NCBI GenBank assembly: GCA_021845945.1
Contig: JAJZRD010000007.1
Coordinates: forward strand, 1-44,019
Origin: Chloroflexota bacterium
GTDB lineage: Bacteria > Chloroflexota > UBA6077
Direction: 5' to 3'
DNA length: 44,019 bases
The notes beneath the pieces were generated by a model, which was not told the DNA's origin, ran no database searches, and saw only the letters and a program-made list of their open reading frames with translations. The position numbers and the translations under genes were made by a program. Positions 24,787 to 32,647 of this stretch are shown here, piece after piece (the first letter of the stretch is position 1; each line of letters opens with the position of its first letter).

Positions 24787-24818
24787 GGTGCACCTCCGGT
24801 GTTGCCACCCAGGGAGTG

Positions 24819-24857
24819 GGCCGTAGCGCCGGTGGGCCACCCACCGGCGCTACGGCC
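24819..24857. repeat. Perfect 18-bp palindrome between dctP and dctQ of system 2
   Basis: GGCCGTAGCGCCGGTGGG (24819-24836) is perfectly inverted at 24840-24857 around a CCA loop. It overlaps the alternative GTG start of dctQ and ends 9 bp from the dctP stop, so it could tune the relative level of the binding protein against the permeases, as REP hairpins do in other transporter operons. Confidence 0.85.
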
Positions 24858-24865
24858 TGTGCTGC

Positions 24866-25975
24866 TTACTTCATGTTCCGGGTCATGTCCATCAGATCTT
24901 TGCCGATTTTGGGCTCGAAGTCCTTGTACACCGGCTCCACGGCCTTTGCGAAAGGCTCCTTGTCGGTATCCATGAACTGGACGCCCTTGGACTTCAGATC
25001 GTTTGTGACGAACTTTTCGTACTCCAGCCAGTACTTTCGCTCGTTCTGGATGAGTTCCTTGGCCGACTGCTCTACAGCGTTTTGGATCTCCTTGGGCTGG
25101 GCGTTGAACCACTTCAGGCTGACCATCGGGATGTCAGGGGTCATGAAGTGCTCGGTGAGGGTAAAGTACTTGGCCACCTCGTAGTGCTTCATGGACCGGT
25201 AGGCGATCTGGGAGTTCTCAGCACCGTCGACCACACCCTGCTGCAAGGCGCTGTACAGCTCGCCGTAGGCCATCGGCACCGCCGCCGCTCCCATCAGGTT
25301 GAAGGTCTGGATCATCAGAGGGCTCTCCATGACCCGGATCTTCTGCCCCTTCAAGTCGGCAATGGTCTTGACGGGCTTCTTCGAGGTGAATATGCTGCGC
25401 GCTCCGGCGTCGAACCAGCCCAGGATCTTGATGCCCAGCTTGTCGGCGAGCATCTTCTCCAGGATCTTCCCAGGCTCGCCGTCGGTGGCCTTGAGCAGGT
25501 GCTCGCGGCTCTTGAAGACGTAGGGGAGGTCAAACACCTGGAATTGGGGGACGAACCCGCCCAGGGCGGCCGTCGAGATCTTGGCGAACTCAAGCTGGCC
25601 AATCTGCATCTGCTCGAGGTTCTCACGGGGGCTTCCGAGGACGGAGTTGGCGTAAACGTCGATGACCAAGGCCCCGTTGGTCATGGTCTTGACCTTCTCG
25701 GCCCACTCACGGGTTGCCTTCTGCTCGGGGTGATCCTCGGCTACCTGATCGCTGTACTTCACCCGAATGACGTTGGCTGGGGCAGCCGCTGCAGGCTTGG
25801 TGGCCTCCGGGGCCTTAGCGGGGGCCGCAGCGGGTTGCGAGGGTGCCGTCGTGGGTTGAGCCGTTCCCCCGCCGCACGCCGCTGTGAGGCCGAGAACTGC
25901 TACTGCCAGGGCTGAAAGAGTGATCCACCTGGGCCAGGAACGCCGATCGGTCATGTCCGGAATTCGCCCAAACAT
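24866..25975 (-). CDS. dctP: TRAP substrate-binding lipoprotein (DctP), system 2
   Basis: 369 residues. Lipoprotein signal ending in the lipobox LTAAC (about residue 34), then an Ala/Pro/Thr/Lys linker (about 35-65). The mature DctP domain includes EDHPEQKATREWAEKVKTMT, LGSPRENLEQMQIGQLEF, the ligand Arg in LKGQKIRVMESPL, GVVDGAENSQIAYRSMKHYE and VAKYFTLTEHFMTP. GAGGAG lies 5 nt before the ATG. It captures the substrate outside the membrane for DctQM of system 2. No copy of the operator seen at 30.8 kb was found upstream, so this operon may be controlled differently. Confidence 0.94.
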   Translation of the reverse strand: MFGRIPDMTDRRSWPRWITLSALAVAVLGLTAACGGGTAQPTTAPSQPAAAPAKAPEATKPAAAAPANVIRVKYSDQVAEDHPEQKATREWAEKVKTMTNGALVIDVYANSVLGSPRENLEQMQIGQLEFAKISTAALGGFVPQFQVFDLPYVFKSREHLLKATDGEPGKILEKMLADKLGIKILGWFDAGARSIFTSKKPVKTIADLKGQKIRVMESPLMIQTFNLMGAAAVPMAYGELYSALQQGVVDGAENSQIAYRSMKHYEVAKYFTLTEHFMTPDIPMVSLKWFNAQPKEIQNAVEQSAKELIQNERKYWLEYEKFVTNDLKSKGVQFMDTDKEPFAKAVEPVYKDFEPKIGKDLMDMTRNMK

Positions 25976-26240
25976 AGCTTCTCCTCTTCTCCAACGTGAC
26001 TCTCAGAACGCGTCGCTCGCGTTGTTTCCCCCGGTTGGGGGCATGCTCCGTCCTAGACAGCTGCCTAAGGGGATCGGTGTCGAAGTTGCCGCCGCATGTA
26101 ACATACGATGAGCGTTGTGCCGACGATCCAGCTCGATTAATTCAATTCCTCTAGGCTTGCCTCCTTCTCAACCTCGCCTGTCCGCTGCCGGGAGGTCCGG
26201 CCGGGTTTTGCCGGGCTGTGCCTCATCGCCATCCTCTGTT

Positions 26241-27632
26241 TCAAGCAGCCGCGTTGGGGCCGAAGAAGGTCAGGTATGGACCTCCCGTGGCCTCGCGCCA
26301 CAGCATCAGGGCCAACTCGCGCAGGTGATAATCGCCCCACATGCACGACTCGCCGCGTGGGATCTTGGAGCCGGCGGGCACGTGATCCCAGCCGTTGGGT
26401 CTGTGGTAGATGGAGTGGAGCAACAGCCCCTGGTGATTCTCGTCCTCGGACAGGTACGGCGCGCCGAGCAGGGTGTCGGTGATGGTCAGCCCGGCCTGCC
26501 GGTAGCGGGCTGCTGCCTCCCGATCGCCGTGGCGGCTGAGGTAGCGCCCCAATCGCAGCAATCCCTGAGCGGTGATGGCTGCAGCAGAGCTATCGACGGG
26601 CTCGTACTCGTTGAAGGGATCAGCCAGCCGGTTAAGGTAATCGCCCAGCTTGTACAGATTCGGTGCCCCCGTGTCCCAGTAGGGCACCCCGTCGGTGGGG
26701 GTGTTCTCCAGGTAGAAGTCGCTCGTCGCTCGCGCGGCCCGCAGCATCATTGCCTCGACCGAGGCTCGCCCGCCCACCGTGGCGAGATCCCCGTCGGAGA
26801 GGGTCTGGAGGAACTCCAACTGCTCGGCGTACCCCAGGATCGCCCAGGCGAGGCCCCGGGTCCAGGTGCTGAAGGCGGTGTAGCCCTGCTGGGTCGAGGG
26901 GCAGCGGAAGCTGCTGTCGTTCAGATTGAAGATCGCCTCGTGGACGGTACGGCCGCGGACGTCGTAGGTATCCCTGCCCTCTCCGTAGTAGACGATGAAG
27001 CGGGCATTGGCATCGGCGTGCTTCACCAACCGCTCCAACAGCGAGATCTTGCGATCCTGCTCGGCCATCAGCACATGGCCCAGCCGATGGGCCAGCGCCA
27101 GGGAGCGCAGGGATCGCATGGTGTCTACGAAGAGGGAGTGGGGGCCGTTGAAGGAGTAGATGTAGCCGCCGCCGTCGGCGATGTTGGTCCAGCGGGCGGC
27201 CTGCACGGCTCCAGAGACCTTGAGGGCGAGGACGTAGAACCGCCTCTCCCATTCGTTTTCCTCGATCCGCCCCTCATTCATCAGTCGAAGGAGGTTTCCG
27301 TAGGTGGAGACGTTGTTGAAGCCGTGGTCGTGGACGCCGACGTGGCTCACGTGAGGGGCCATCAGCTCGACAGTCTGGCGGCGGCCGAGATCCAGCATCT
27401 CCCGGTCGCCCGTGGCGTCGAACTGCAGTATCGCCGCGCCGACCTGGAACCCCTGGGTCCACTCCGTCCAACCCCGGGTAATGTACCTCCCCTCAATGGT
27501 GTAGACGGGGGTCCCGTCGCCGGGGTTCCAGGACCTCTCGATCAGGCGGATCTTCTGCGCCGAGAGCTCGAAGAGCCGTTCCAGCTTGGGCCGAAGCCCC
27601 TGGGGGGTGATGGTGGAGTCACTTCTGATCAA
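26241..27632 (-). CDS. Glycoside hydrolase family 88 (unsaturated glucuronyl/uronyl hydrolase)
   Basis: 463 residues, alpha/alpha-barrel fold by family. Motifs: TRGWTEWTQGFQVGAAIL (about 54), HDHGFNNVSTYGNLLRL (about 102), FSTWTRGLAWAILGYAEQ, TPTDGVPYWDTGAP, VDSSAAAITAQGLLRLG (with the conserved Asp) and MWGDYHLRELAL near the end. Such enzymes hydrate and split the 4,5-unsaturated uronic acid from oligosaccharides made by polysaccharide lyases. No signal peptide, so it acts in the cytoplasm on an imported product. It is 36 bp after dctM 3, suggesting TRAP system 3 imports an unsaturated uronide. The start is a TTG at 27632 with AGAGGT upstream; MIRSDST is plausible. The substrate is not provable here. 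Confidence 0.88.
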   Translation of the reverse strand: MIRSDSTITPQGLRPKLERLFELSAQKIRLIERSWNPGDGTPVYTIEGRYITRGWTEWTQGFQVGAAILQFDATGDREMLDLGRRQTVELMAPHVSHVGVHDHGFNNVSTYGNLLRLMNEGRIEENEWERRFYVLALKVSGAVQAARWTNIADGGGYIYSFNGPHSLFVDTMRSLRSLALAHRLGHVLMAEQDRKISLLERLVKHADANARFIVYYGEGRDTYDVRGRTVHEAIFNLNDSSFRCPSTQQGYTAFSTWTRGLAWAILGYAEQLEFLQTLSDGDLATVGGRASVEAMMLRAARATSDFYLENTPTDGVPYWDTGAPNLYKLGDYLNRLADPFNEYEPVDSSAAAITAQGLLRLGRYLSRHGDREAAARYRQAGLTITDTLLGAPYLSEDENHQGLLLHSIYHRPNGWDHVPAGSKIPRGESCMWGDYHLRELALMLWREATGGPYLTFFGPNAAA

Positions 27633-27668
27633 CGCTGTTACCTCTGGAGGACTCGGTTATCGGCAACT

Positions 27669-28946
27669 CTAGAAGCCCATCAGGCGCGGCAGGAAGGTCG
27701 TCACCTTCGGCTCGTAGGTCAGAACTAGCAGGGTGGCGAAAAGGACGATCACGTAAGGCAGAACGGGCCGAACGACCTCCTCCAGCTTGACTCGGGCGAT
27801 GCCGCAGGCTATGTACAGAGACAGTCCCACCGGCGGGGTGATCAGCCCGATGCCCAGGTTGGCGACCACCACGATCCCGAAGTGGATCGGGTCGATGCCC
27901 AGCTTGGCGGCGATGGGCGCGAGGATGGGCACCAGGATGATCAGGGCCGCGGCGCCATCCAGGAAGCACCCCGCGATGAACAGCACTATGTTGGTCAGCA
28001 GCAGAAATACCCATGGGGCGCTGGAGACCTGCAGCATGAAGCCCGCCAGCTTCTGGGGCACCTGGTCGGCGGCCAGCAGCCAGGCGAAGATGCTGGACAT
28101 GCAGAGTAGCAGCATCACGATGCCCACGGTCTTGCAGCTGGAGAGCAGGATCTGGGGAAGATCCTTGAGCTTTATCTCCCGATATATCACCACCGAGAGC
28201 AGGAAGGCGTACAGTACCGAGACCCCTGCCGCCTCGGTGGCGGTGAAGATTCCTCCCAGGATCCCGCCCAGGATGGTCACTGGCATCATCAGGGGCAGAA
28301 TGGAGCGAAGACCCACCTGCACGGCCTCGCCGCAGGCGACGGGAGGCTCGGTGGGTAGGTTCATTCGCCGGGCGTTGAAGTAGGTGAGGGCCAGGATTGC
28401 GGTCCCCATGATGAAGCCGGGGATGAAACCGGCGGCGAAGAGGCCGCCGATGGAGGTACCTGTTATGACCCCATAGAGGATCATCAAGATGCAGGGTGGG
28501 ATCAGGATCCCCGTGCCGCCGGCGGCGGCGACGATGGCCGCGGCCAGAGGGGCAGGGTAGCCCTTCTTCAGCATGGCAGGGATGGTCACCGAGCCGATGG
28601 CGGCCGTGTCGGCGTTGGAGGAGCCGGACAGGCCGGAGAAGAAGATGGTCGAGACGATGACGGTGAGCCCCAGTCCGCCCCGGATCCGCCCCACCAGCAC
28701 GTTGGCCAGGGCGACCAGCCGCTGGGAAATACCGCCGGTCTCCATCAGGTTTCCGGCCAGGATGAAGAGCGGCACGGCCAGGAGGGGAAAGGAGTCCAGG
28801 CTGACGTACATCCGCTGGGGCACCACCAGGAAGGGCAGGGTGGAAGCCAGCGGCAGCGTTGCCACCGTGGACACGCCTATGGCGAAGGCGATGGGGACGC
28901 CCAGCAGCATCCCGAGGATGAAAATGGCAAAGAGGATTGGGCCCAT
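27669..28946 (-). CDS. dctM: TRAP transporter large permease (DctM), system 3
   Basis: 425 residues, same fold as systems 1 and 2 (VPLFILAGNLMETGGISQRL; FFSGLSGSSNADTAAIGSVT; ITPPVGLSLYIACGIA). It is separated from dctQ by 86 bp with no gene. Followed by the GH88 gene. It completes the third TRAP system in about 22 kb. Confidence 0.93.
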   Translation of the reverse strand: MGPILFAIFILGMLLGVPIAFAIGVSTVATLPLASTLPFLVVPQRMYVSLDSFPLLAVPLFILAGNLMETGGISQRLVALANVLVGRIRGGLGLTVIVSTIFFSGLSGSSNADTAAIGSVTIPAMLKKGYPAPLAAAIVAAAGGTGILIPPCILMILYGVITGTSIGGLFAAGFIPGFIMGTAILALTYFNARRMNLPTEPPVACGEAVQVGLRSILPLMMPVTILGGILGGIFTATEAAGVSVLYAFLLSVVIYREIKLKDLPQILLSSCKTVGIVMLLLCMSSIFAWLLAADQVPQKLAGFMLQVSSAPWVFLLLTNIVLFIAGCFLDGAAALIILVPILAPIAAKLGIDPIHFGIVVVANLGIGLITPPVGLSLYIACGIARVKLEEVVRPVLPYVIVLFATLLVLTYEPKVTTFLPRLMGF

Positions 28947-29032
28947 TAGTCTGTTCCCTCAGCTCCCATGGTATCGCTCGGGTGAGGATGGGGGCGGCCT
29001 ACAGCCAACCCCATCCTCACCAAAGCCGTAAC

Positions 29033-29524
29033 CTAGCTTCGTAGACTCCGCAACACGTTGGTCCACAGATAGATGAGCATCAGCGTACATCCGACGGGCA
29101 CCGAGAGGTAGGGAATGCTCATCGGCATGCCCATGGCCGGTGAGATTTGTGTGTTGTTCAGCATCACCAGGTTCAAGCCGAACCAGATGAGGATGGCCAG
29201 GAGGCCGCTCACGGACAGCGACGTCAGCACCGTCAGGAGACGCTGCACCGGCATGGGGAAACGCTTGACGACGGCCTCGATGGAGAAGTGCATCCCATAC
29301 TTCACCCCCAGAGCGGCGCTGAGGATGGACAGCCAGATGAAGGAGAAGGTGGCCACCTCCTCCGACCAGCTGATGGGAGCCTTGACCACGTAGCGGAATA
29401 CCACCTGAAGGATCACCGTGATCGACATCAGCACCAGCAGGGCACCGGCGACGATCTCCGGTGCGTTGATCAGGAGGGTTAGCGCCACGTTTCTCCGCCT
29501 GGGTGCGTAGCTCTGGGTTGCCAT
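29033..29524 (-). CDS. dctQ: TRAP transporter small permease (DctQ), system 3
   Basis: 163 residues, four membrane spans, with PISWSEEVATFSFIWLSILS and AALGVKYGMHFSIEAVV. The ATG at 29524 lies 4 bp past the dctP stop, so translation is coupled. Unlike system 2 it has a normal ATG. Confidence 0.92.
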   Translation of the reverse strand: MATQSYAPRRRNVALTLLINAPEIVAGALLVLMSITVILQVVFRYVVKAPISWSEEVATFSFIWLSILSAALGVKYGMHFSIEAVVKRFPMPVQRLLTVLTSLSVSGLLAILIWFGLNLVMLNNTQISPAMGMPMSIPYLSVPVGCTLMLIYLWTNVLRSLRS

Positions 29525-29528
29525 CGTA

Positions 29529-30635
29529 CTACGCTTTCGTGGCCAGAATCTTGGTGATCAGCTCCTGCATCCCCTTGCCCTCGACGGTGGGGAACACCTT
29601 CTCCACGGCGATCTTCTTGAAGGGCTCTCGGTCGATCTCGTTGACCGTCATCCCCTTCTTCTTCAGCTCCTCCATCGCCGCGACTTCCTTCTCTTCGAAG
29701 ACCTTCCGCTCCAGGTCGGTGGCTTCCTTGCCGAACTGGAGCGCCAGCTTCTGGATGTCGGCCGGCAGGCCGTCGAAGAAGGCCTTATTCATGACGAAGG
29801 GACGTCCCATCCCCTCGAGAGAGTGCTTGGTCAGGGTGTAGTACTTGCTGACCTCGAAGAACTTCATGTCCATGAGGGAGGTGGGGTCGTTCTCCGCGCC
29901 GTCCACCACGCCCTGCTGAAGGGCCGAGTAGAGTTCGTTGTAGGCCAGAGGGGTGGCGATGGCGCCCAGGGCGTTGAAGGTGGCGATGTGCACCTTGTTC
30001 TGCTGGACCCGGATCTTCTGGCCCTTCAGGCCGTCGAGGCTCTTCACCTGCTTCTTTCTGGTGAAGAGGTTGCGGGTGCCACCGCTGAAGAAGCCCAGAA
30101 CCTTGTAGCCCGCGGCTTCCAGCTTCTCGGTGAGAAGCTTGCCTACCTCGCCCTCGGCCACGGCATAGCACTGCTTGTAGCTATCGAAAAGGTAGAGCAG
30201 CGACATGACGTCCCACTCGGGCACGAACTGGGACAATTCCACGCTGGCCACGGTCATCTGGATGGTGCCCAGCTTGACGCCTTCGGTGAGGTCACGGTTG
30301 CTGCCCAACTGCCCGTTGGGAAAGCTCTGCCACTCCACGGCCCCGTTGGTGGCATCCACCAGCTTCTTGCCGAAGTACTCGTAGCCCTGGTGGAATGGAT
30401 AGTCGACGTTGGTGGGAACACCGCACTTGATCAGGAACTTCTTGCCGGACGCCACGGCCGAAGTTGAAGCCTTGGTAGCCTCTGCGGCTTTGACTCCCCC
30501 CGCCGCCTTCGTTGGGCTAGCGGGGGGTGCGGCTGGAGCCCCGCAGGCGGTCAGCGCGGTTCCCGCCATCGCGCCCGCCGCCAGTCTCAGGAAGGAACGC
30601 CTGTCCAAGATCCTCTTGGTTCTCTCTTCGCCCAT
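29529..30635 (-). CDS. dctP: TRAP substrate-binding lipoprotein (DctP), system 3, Tat-type signal
   Basis: 368 residues from the ATG at 30635 (MGEERTKRILDRRSFLRLAA); the longer GTG start at 30686 adds unlikely leader residues. The N-terminus has a twin-arginine motif RRSFLR and a lipobox LTAC (about residue 31), then an Ala/Pro/Lys linker. Mature domain: NVDYPFHQGYEYFGKKLVDATNG, LGSNRDLTEGVKLG, the ligand Arg in GQKIRVQQNKV and VVDGAENDPTSLMDMKFFEV. Use of the Tat pathway, unlike system 2, implies a folded export form. It leads the TRAP3-GH88 operon driven by the promoter/operator at 30806-30865. Confidence 0.93.
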   Translation of the reverse strand: MGEERTKRILDRRSFLRLAAGAMAGTALTACGAPAAPPASPTKAAGGVKAAEATKASTSAVASGKKFLIKCGVPTNVDYPFHQGYEYFGKKLVDATNGAVEWQSFPNGQLGSNRDLTEGVKLGTIQMTVASVELSQFVPEWDVMSLLYLFDSYKQCYAVAEGEVGKLLTEKLEAAGYKVLGFFSGGTRNLFTRKKQVKSLDGLKGQKIRVQQNKVHIATFNALGAIATPLAYNELYSALQQGVVDGAENDPTSLMDMKFFEVSKYYTLTKHSLEGMGRPFVMNKAFFDGLPADIQKLALQFGKEATDLERKVFEEKEVAAMEELKKKGMTVNEIDREPFKKIAVEKVFPTVEGKGMQELITKILATKA

Positions 30636-30707
30636 CACCTGTACTCCCTTTCGGTCACTTGGATTGAGGTTCTGTCGTTGCACCAACCCATTTCGAGGAG
30701 TAATGCC

Positions 30708-30748
30708 GGCTGCACGGGGCAGCAGCGGGACCGGGCTCCCGTGCAGCC
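30708..30748. repeat. Inverted repeat in the leader of dctP 3
   Basis: GGCTGCACGGG (30708-30718) and CCCGTGCAGCC (30738-30748) form a perfect 11-bp stem with a 19-nt loop, in the roughly 190-nt untranslated leader between the promoter and dctP 3. It may fold in the mRNA. Confidence 0.65.
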
Positions 30749-30805
30749 AAGGATCGTCCAGGCCGCAACCGCACCGCGATAGCTAACGGCGAGGTGTGCA
30801 CTAGC

Positions 30806-30865
30806 GAGGAAAGCGGTTTCCATGGTTGGTGGCGCAATCATAGGGGCGATAGCCAACGTTGTCAA
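30806..30865 (-). promoter_or_regulatory. Strong promoter plus LacI-type operator of the TRAP3-GH88 operon
   Basis: On the minus strand: TTGACA (30865-30860), 17 nt, TATGAT (30842-30837), 11 nt, then CCATGGAAACCGCTTTCCTC (30825-30806). The operator core GGAAACCGCTTTCC fits the LacI-family pattern GAAA-N-CG-N-TTTC and lies across or just after the start point, the classic repressor position. The same arrangement, with an identical 20-mer and identical 17- and 11-nt spacings, stands before the cupin operon at 31603-31662. Confidence 0.8.
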
Positions 30866-30894
30866 TGGTGTTGATTTCTTTGGTTGACTGGCGA

Positions 30895-31323
30895 TCACAC
30901 GAACTTAAGGATGTGCGTGGCTACCGTGACCACCTCGCCGTGCTGATTGGTGACCGTCACCTGGGATAGCAGTTGCCCCTTCTCCGGGACCTTCTCGGCA
31001 ACCCGGTACTCCACTGCGATGGTGTCTCCGATGAAGACGGGCTTCACGAAGCGGATACGGTCGTAACCGTAGGACACGCAGGGGTATGGAATGCCCTCGA
31101 GTATCTTCGTGGAAGCCGTAGACATGTAGCCTACCATCAGAACCCCATGGGCGATGCGACGGCCGTAGGGGGTGCGCTTCATGTACTCCTCGTCCACGTG
31201 GTTGGGGCTGAAGTCCCCGGTGATGCCGGCGAACTGGTACACGTCGGACTCCCCTACCGTCTTGCTGAACCGTACGGTTCGCCCTATCTCGATCGCTTCC
31301 GTGGCTTCCTTGGGGGTAGTCAT
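30895..31323 (-). CDS. MaoC-like (R)-specific hydratase, paralog 1
   Basis: 142 residues, hot-dog fold. AGITGDFSPNHVDEEYMKRT and GRRIAHGVLMVGYM carry the MaoC/hydratase-2 Asp and His (GDxSPxH) and the IAHG turn. The frame is open far upstream, but AAGGAG precedes the ATG at 31323 and the protein aligns from there. Predicted reversible hydration of a trans-2-enoyl-CoA. It stands alone on the minus strand between two operator sites, with its own at 31370-31383. Confidence 0.9.
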   Translation of the reverse strand: MTTPKEATEAIEIGRTVRFSKTVGESDVYQFAGITGDFSPNHVDEEYMKRTPYGRRIAHGVLMVGYMSTASTKILEGIPYPCVSYGYDRIRFVKPVFIGDTIAVEYRVAEKVPEKGQLLSQVTVTNQHGEVVTVATHILKFV

Positions 31324-31369
31324 GGCTCTCTTCTCCTTTCGATGGTCCCTTGCCGTCTTGGCGTTCAGA

Positions 31370-31428
31370 GGAAACCGGTTGCCTGGGACTGGGTTACATT
31401 GTGTTCCCCAAACAGGTGTGCCCGTCAA
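31370..31428 (-). promoter_or_regulatory. Promoter and LacI-type operator of MaoC paralog 1
   Basis: Minus strand: TTGACG (31428-31423), 19 nt, CACAAT (31403-31398), 14 nt, then GGCAACCGGTTTCC (31383-31370), about 47 bp before the MaoC ATG. The operator is identical to the one at 17472-17485. The promoter hexamers are weaker than in the two strong modules but the geometry is similar. Confidence 0.6.
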
Positions 31429-31471
31429 GTCCGGCCTACCTCTGAGGCTTCGTTCCCAAAGGGGGAATCCC

Positions 31472-31556
31472 GTAGCCGCCGGGGGGGGCTCTGCCGGCCA
31501 CGACTCGGGCCGGCGGAGCGCGTGACGCGAGCGCAGCCTCGCGGGCACGGCCCCTA
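31472..31556. repeat. Degenerate GTAG...CTAC element in the MaoC-cupin gap
   Basis: The 421-bp gap between MaoC 1 (31323) and the cupin gene (31745) contains no gene. Besides the two regulatory sites it holds GTAGCCGCCGG...GGCACGGCCCCTAC with an inner GCCGGC / GCCGGC pair, which looks like a decayed copy of the GTAGGG-ended repeats. Confidence 0.4.
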
Positions 31557-31602
31557 CAGTTTCCCCGTCAAGGACGATGAGCTCGACCTCTGTGAGACTC
31601 GA

Positions 31603-31662
31603 TTGACAGGGTGACGTATCCCCTCTATCATGGCGCTGGTCTCCATGGAAACCGCTTTCCTC
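31603..31662 (+). promoter_or_regulatory. Strong promoter plus LacI-type operator of the cupin-MaoC-CoA-transferase-Etf operon
   Basis: TTGACA (31603-31608), 17 nt, TATCAT (31626-31631), 11 nt, CCATGGAAACCGCTTTCCTC (31643-31662). Same architecture and same 20-base operator as at 30806-30865 on the other strand. The start of transcription would fall within or just before the operator, about 100 bp before the cupin start. Confidence 0.8.
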
Positions 31663-31744
31663 AGGGTGGCGATGGCGTTCCGGAGCTGTTCTGTCCGGCT
31701 TTCGGCCTCGCAGCCCCATCTCTCCATATCGGAGGCGCGATAAC

Positions 31745-32119
31745 TTGGAATTCTTGCGATTGCAGGACGCCGAAGGTACCCACTTCCCAGCGGGCCGCTG
31801 GACCCGACTATTGGCGGGACAGGGCGCGCTGTCAGCTCGGAACTTCGTGATCGGCCACAGTACCCAGCTTCCAGGGGGAGGCATCCCCAGACACACTCAC
31901 CACAACGAGGAGGTCTATCTCTGCCTTAGCGGTCGAGTGCAGATCGTTGTCGGCGAGGAGACCCAGGTCATGGAACCGATCAGCGCGGTCTACATCCCAT
32001 CAAACGTACCTCACTCCTTGCGGAACCTGGCAGAGGGAGAGAGTGTGATCCTCTTCGTGTACTCACCGGCGGGCCTGGTGGATCACTGGCAAGAGGAGTT
32101 GGAGGGCAAGCTCAGGTAA
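31745..32119 (+). CDS. Small cupin-domain protein
   Basis: 124 residues, single cupin_2 domain: GGGIPRHTHHNEEVYLCLSG is cupin motif 1 (metal ligands His-x-His and Glu), and PSNVPHSLRNLAEG holds the motif 2 His. The start is TTG at 31745 with GGAGG 9 nt before. Such proteins are isomerases, dioxygenases or ligand sensors; here the position at the head of a CoA-pathway operon suggests an enzyme or sensor for the pathway acid, which is an inference. Confidence 0.85.
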   Translation: MEFLRLQDAEGTHFPAGRWTRLLAGQGALSARNFVIGHSTQLPGGGIPRHTHHNEEVYLCLSGRVQIVVGEETQVMEPISAVYIPSNVPHSLRNLAEGESVILFVYSPAGLVDHWQEELEGKLR

Positions 32120-32190
32120 CACCCCGAGCTGGAAGTAACGGCTGAGCGCGGGGCCTGCCTCGACCCAGCCGAAAGATCAGGAGATTTGCC

Positions 32191-32631
32191 ATGGCTTATC
32201 GCTTCGTTGACAAGACCATCGACGGCTTCAAGGTTGGCGACCGATACTCCTTCTCGAAGACCGTCACAGAGGCCGACGTGGTAGTCTTCGCAGGCATCTC
32301 CGGCGACATGTCGCCCCTGCACGTGAACGCCGAGTACGCCAAGACCACTCAGTACGGTGAGAGGATCGCCCACGGAATGCTGACGGCGTCGCTCACCTCT
32401 GCGGCCCTCGGCCGGATGCTGTCCCCGGGTTTCATCCTCGAGTCCTGCCAGTTCCAGTTCGCAGTCCCGGTCCGACTCGGAGACACCATCGTCGCGACCG
32501 CAGAGGTGTTGGAGAGGGATCTACACCACGCGCGGCTGAAGCTGCGCGTGGTGTGCACCAATCAGAGGGACGAGGTCGTGTTGGAGGGGACCGCAGTGCA
32601 GGCAGTTGTGGGCAGGAAGCGCGAAGGTTAA
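32191..32631 (+). CDS. MaoC-like hydratase, paralog 2
   Basis: 146 residues. FAGISGDMSPLHVNAEYAKT and ERIAHGMLTASLTSAALG give the MaoC active site (GDxSPxH and IAHG). It is 71 bp after the cupin gene and 16 bp before the CoA-transferase. Predicted hydration/dehydration of an enoyl-CoA. Confidence 0.9.
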   Translation: MAYRFVDKTIDGFKVGDRYSFSKTVTEADVVVFAGISGDMSPLHVNAEYAKTTQYGERIAHGMLTASLTSAALGRMLSPGFILESCQFQFAVPVRLGDTIVATAEVLERDLHHARLKLRVVCTNQRDEVVLEGTAVQAVVGRKREG

Positions 32632-32647
32632 TCCCCTGGAGGAGTGA

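Noticed and set aside
26005..26035. GTTTCC half-site upstream of dctP 2
   Set aside because: Only one half of the palindrome is present and the central CG is missing, so the TRAP2 operon was not added to the regulon.
30895..31896. MaoC 1 as a 333-residue protein with a long N-terminal extension
   Set aside because: The extension crosses the promoter/operator region and repeats, has no conserved sequence, and a strong ribosome site stands before the ATG at 31323.
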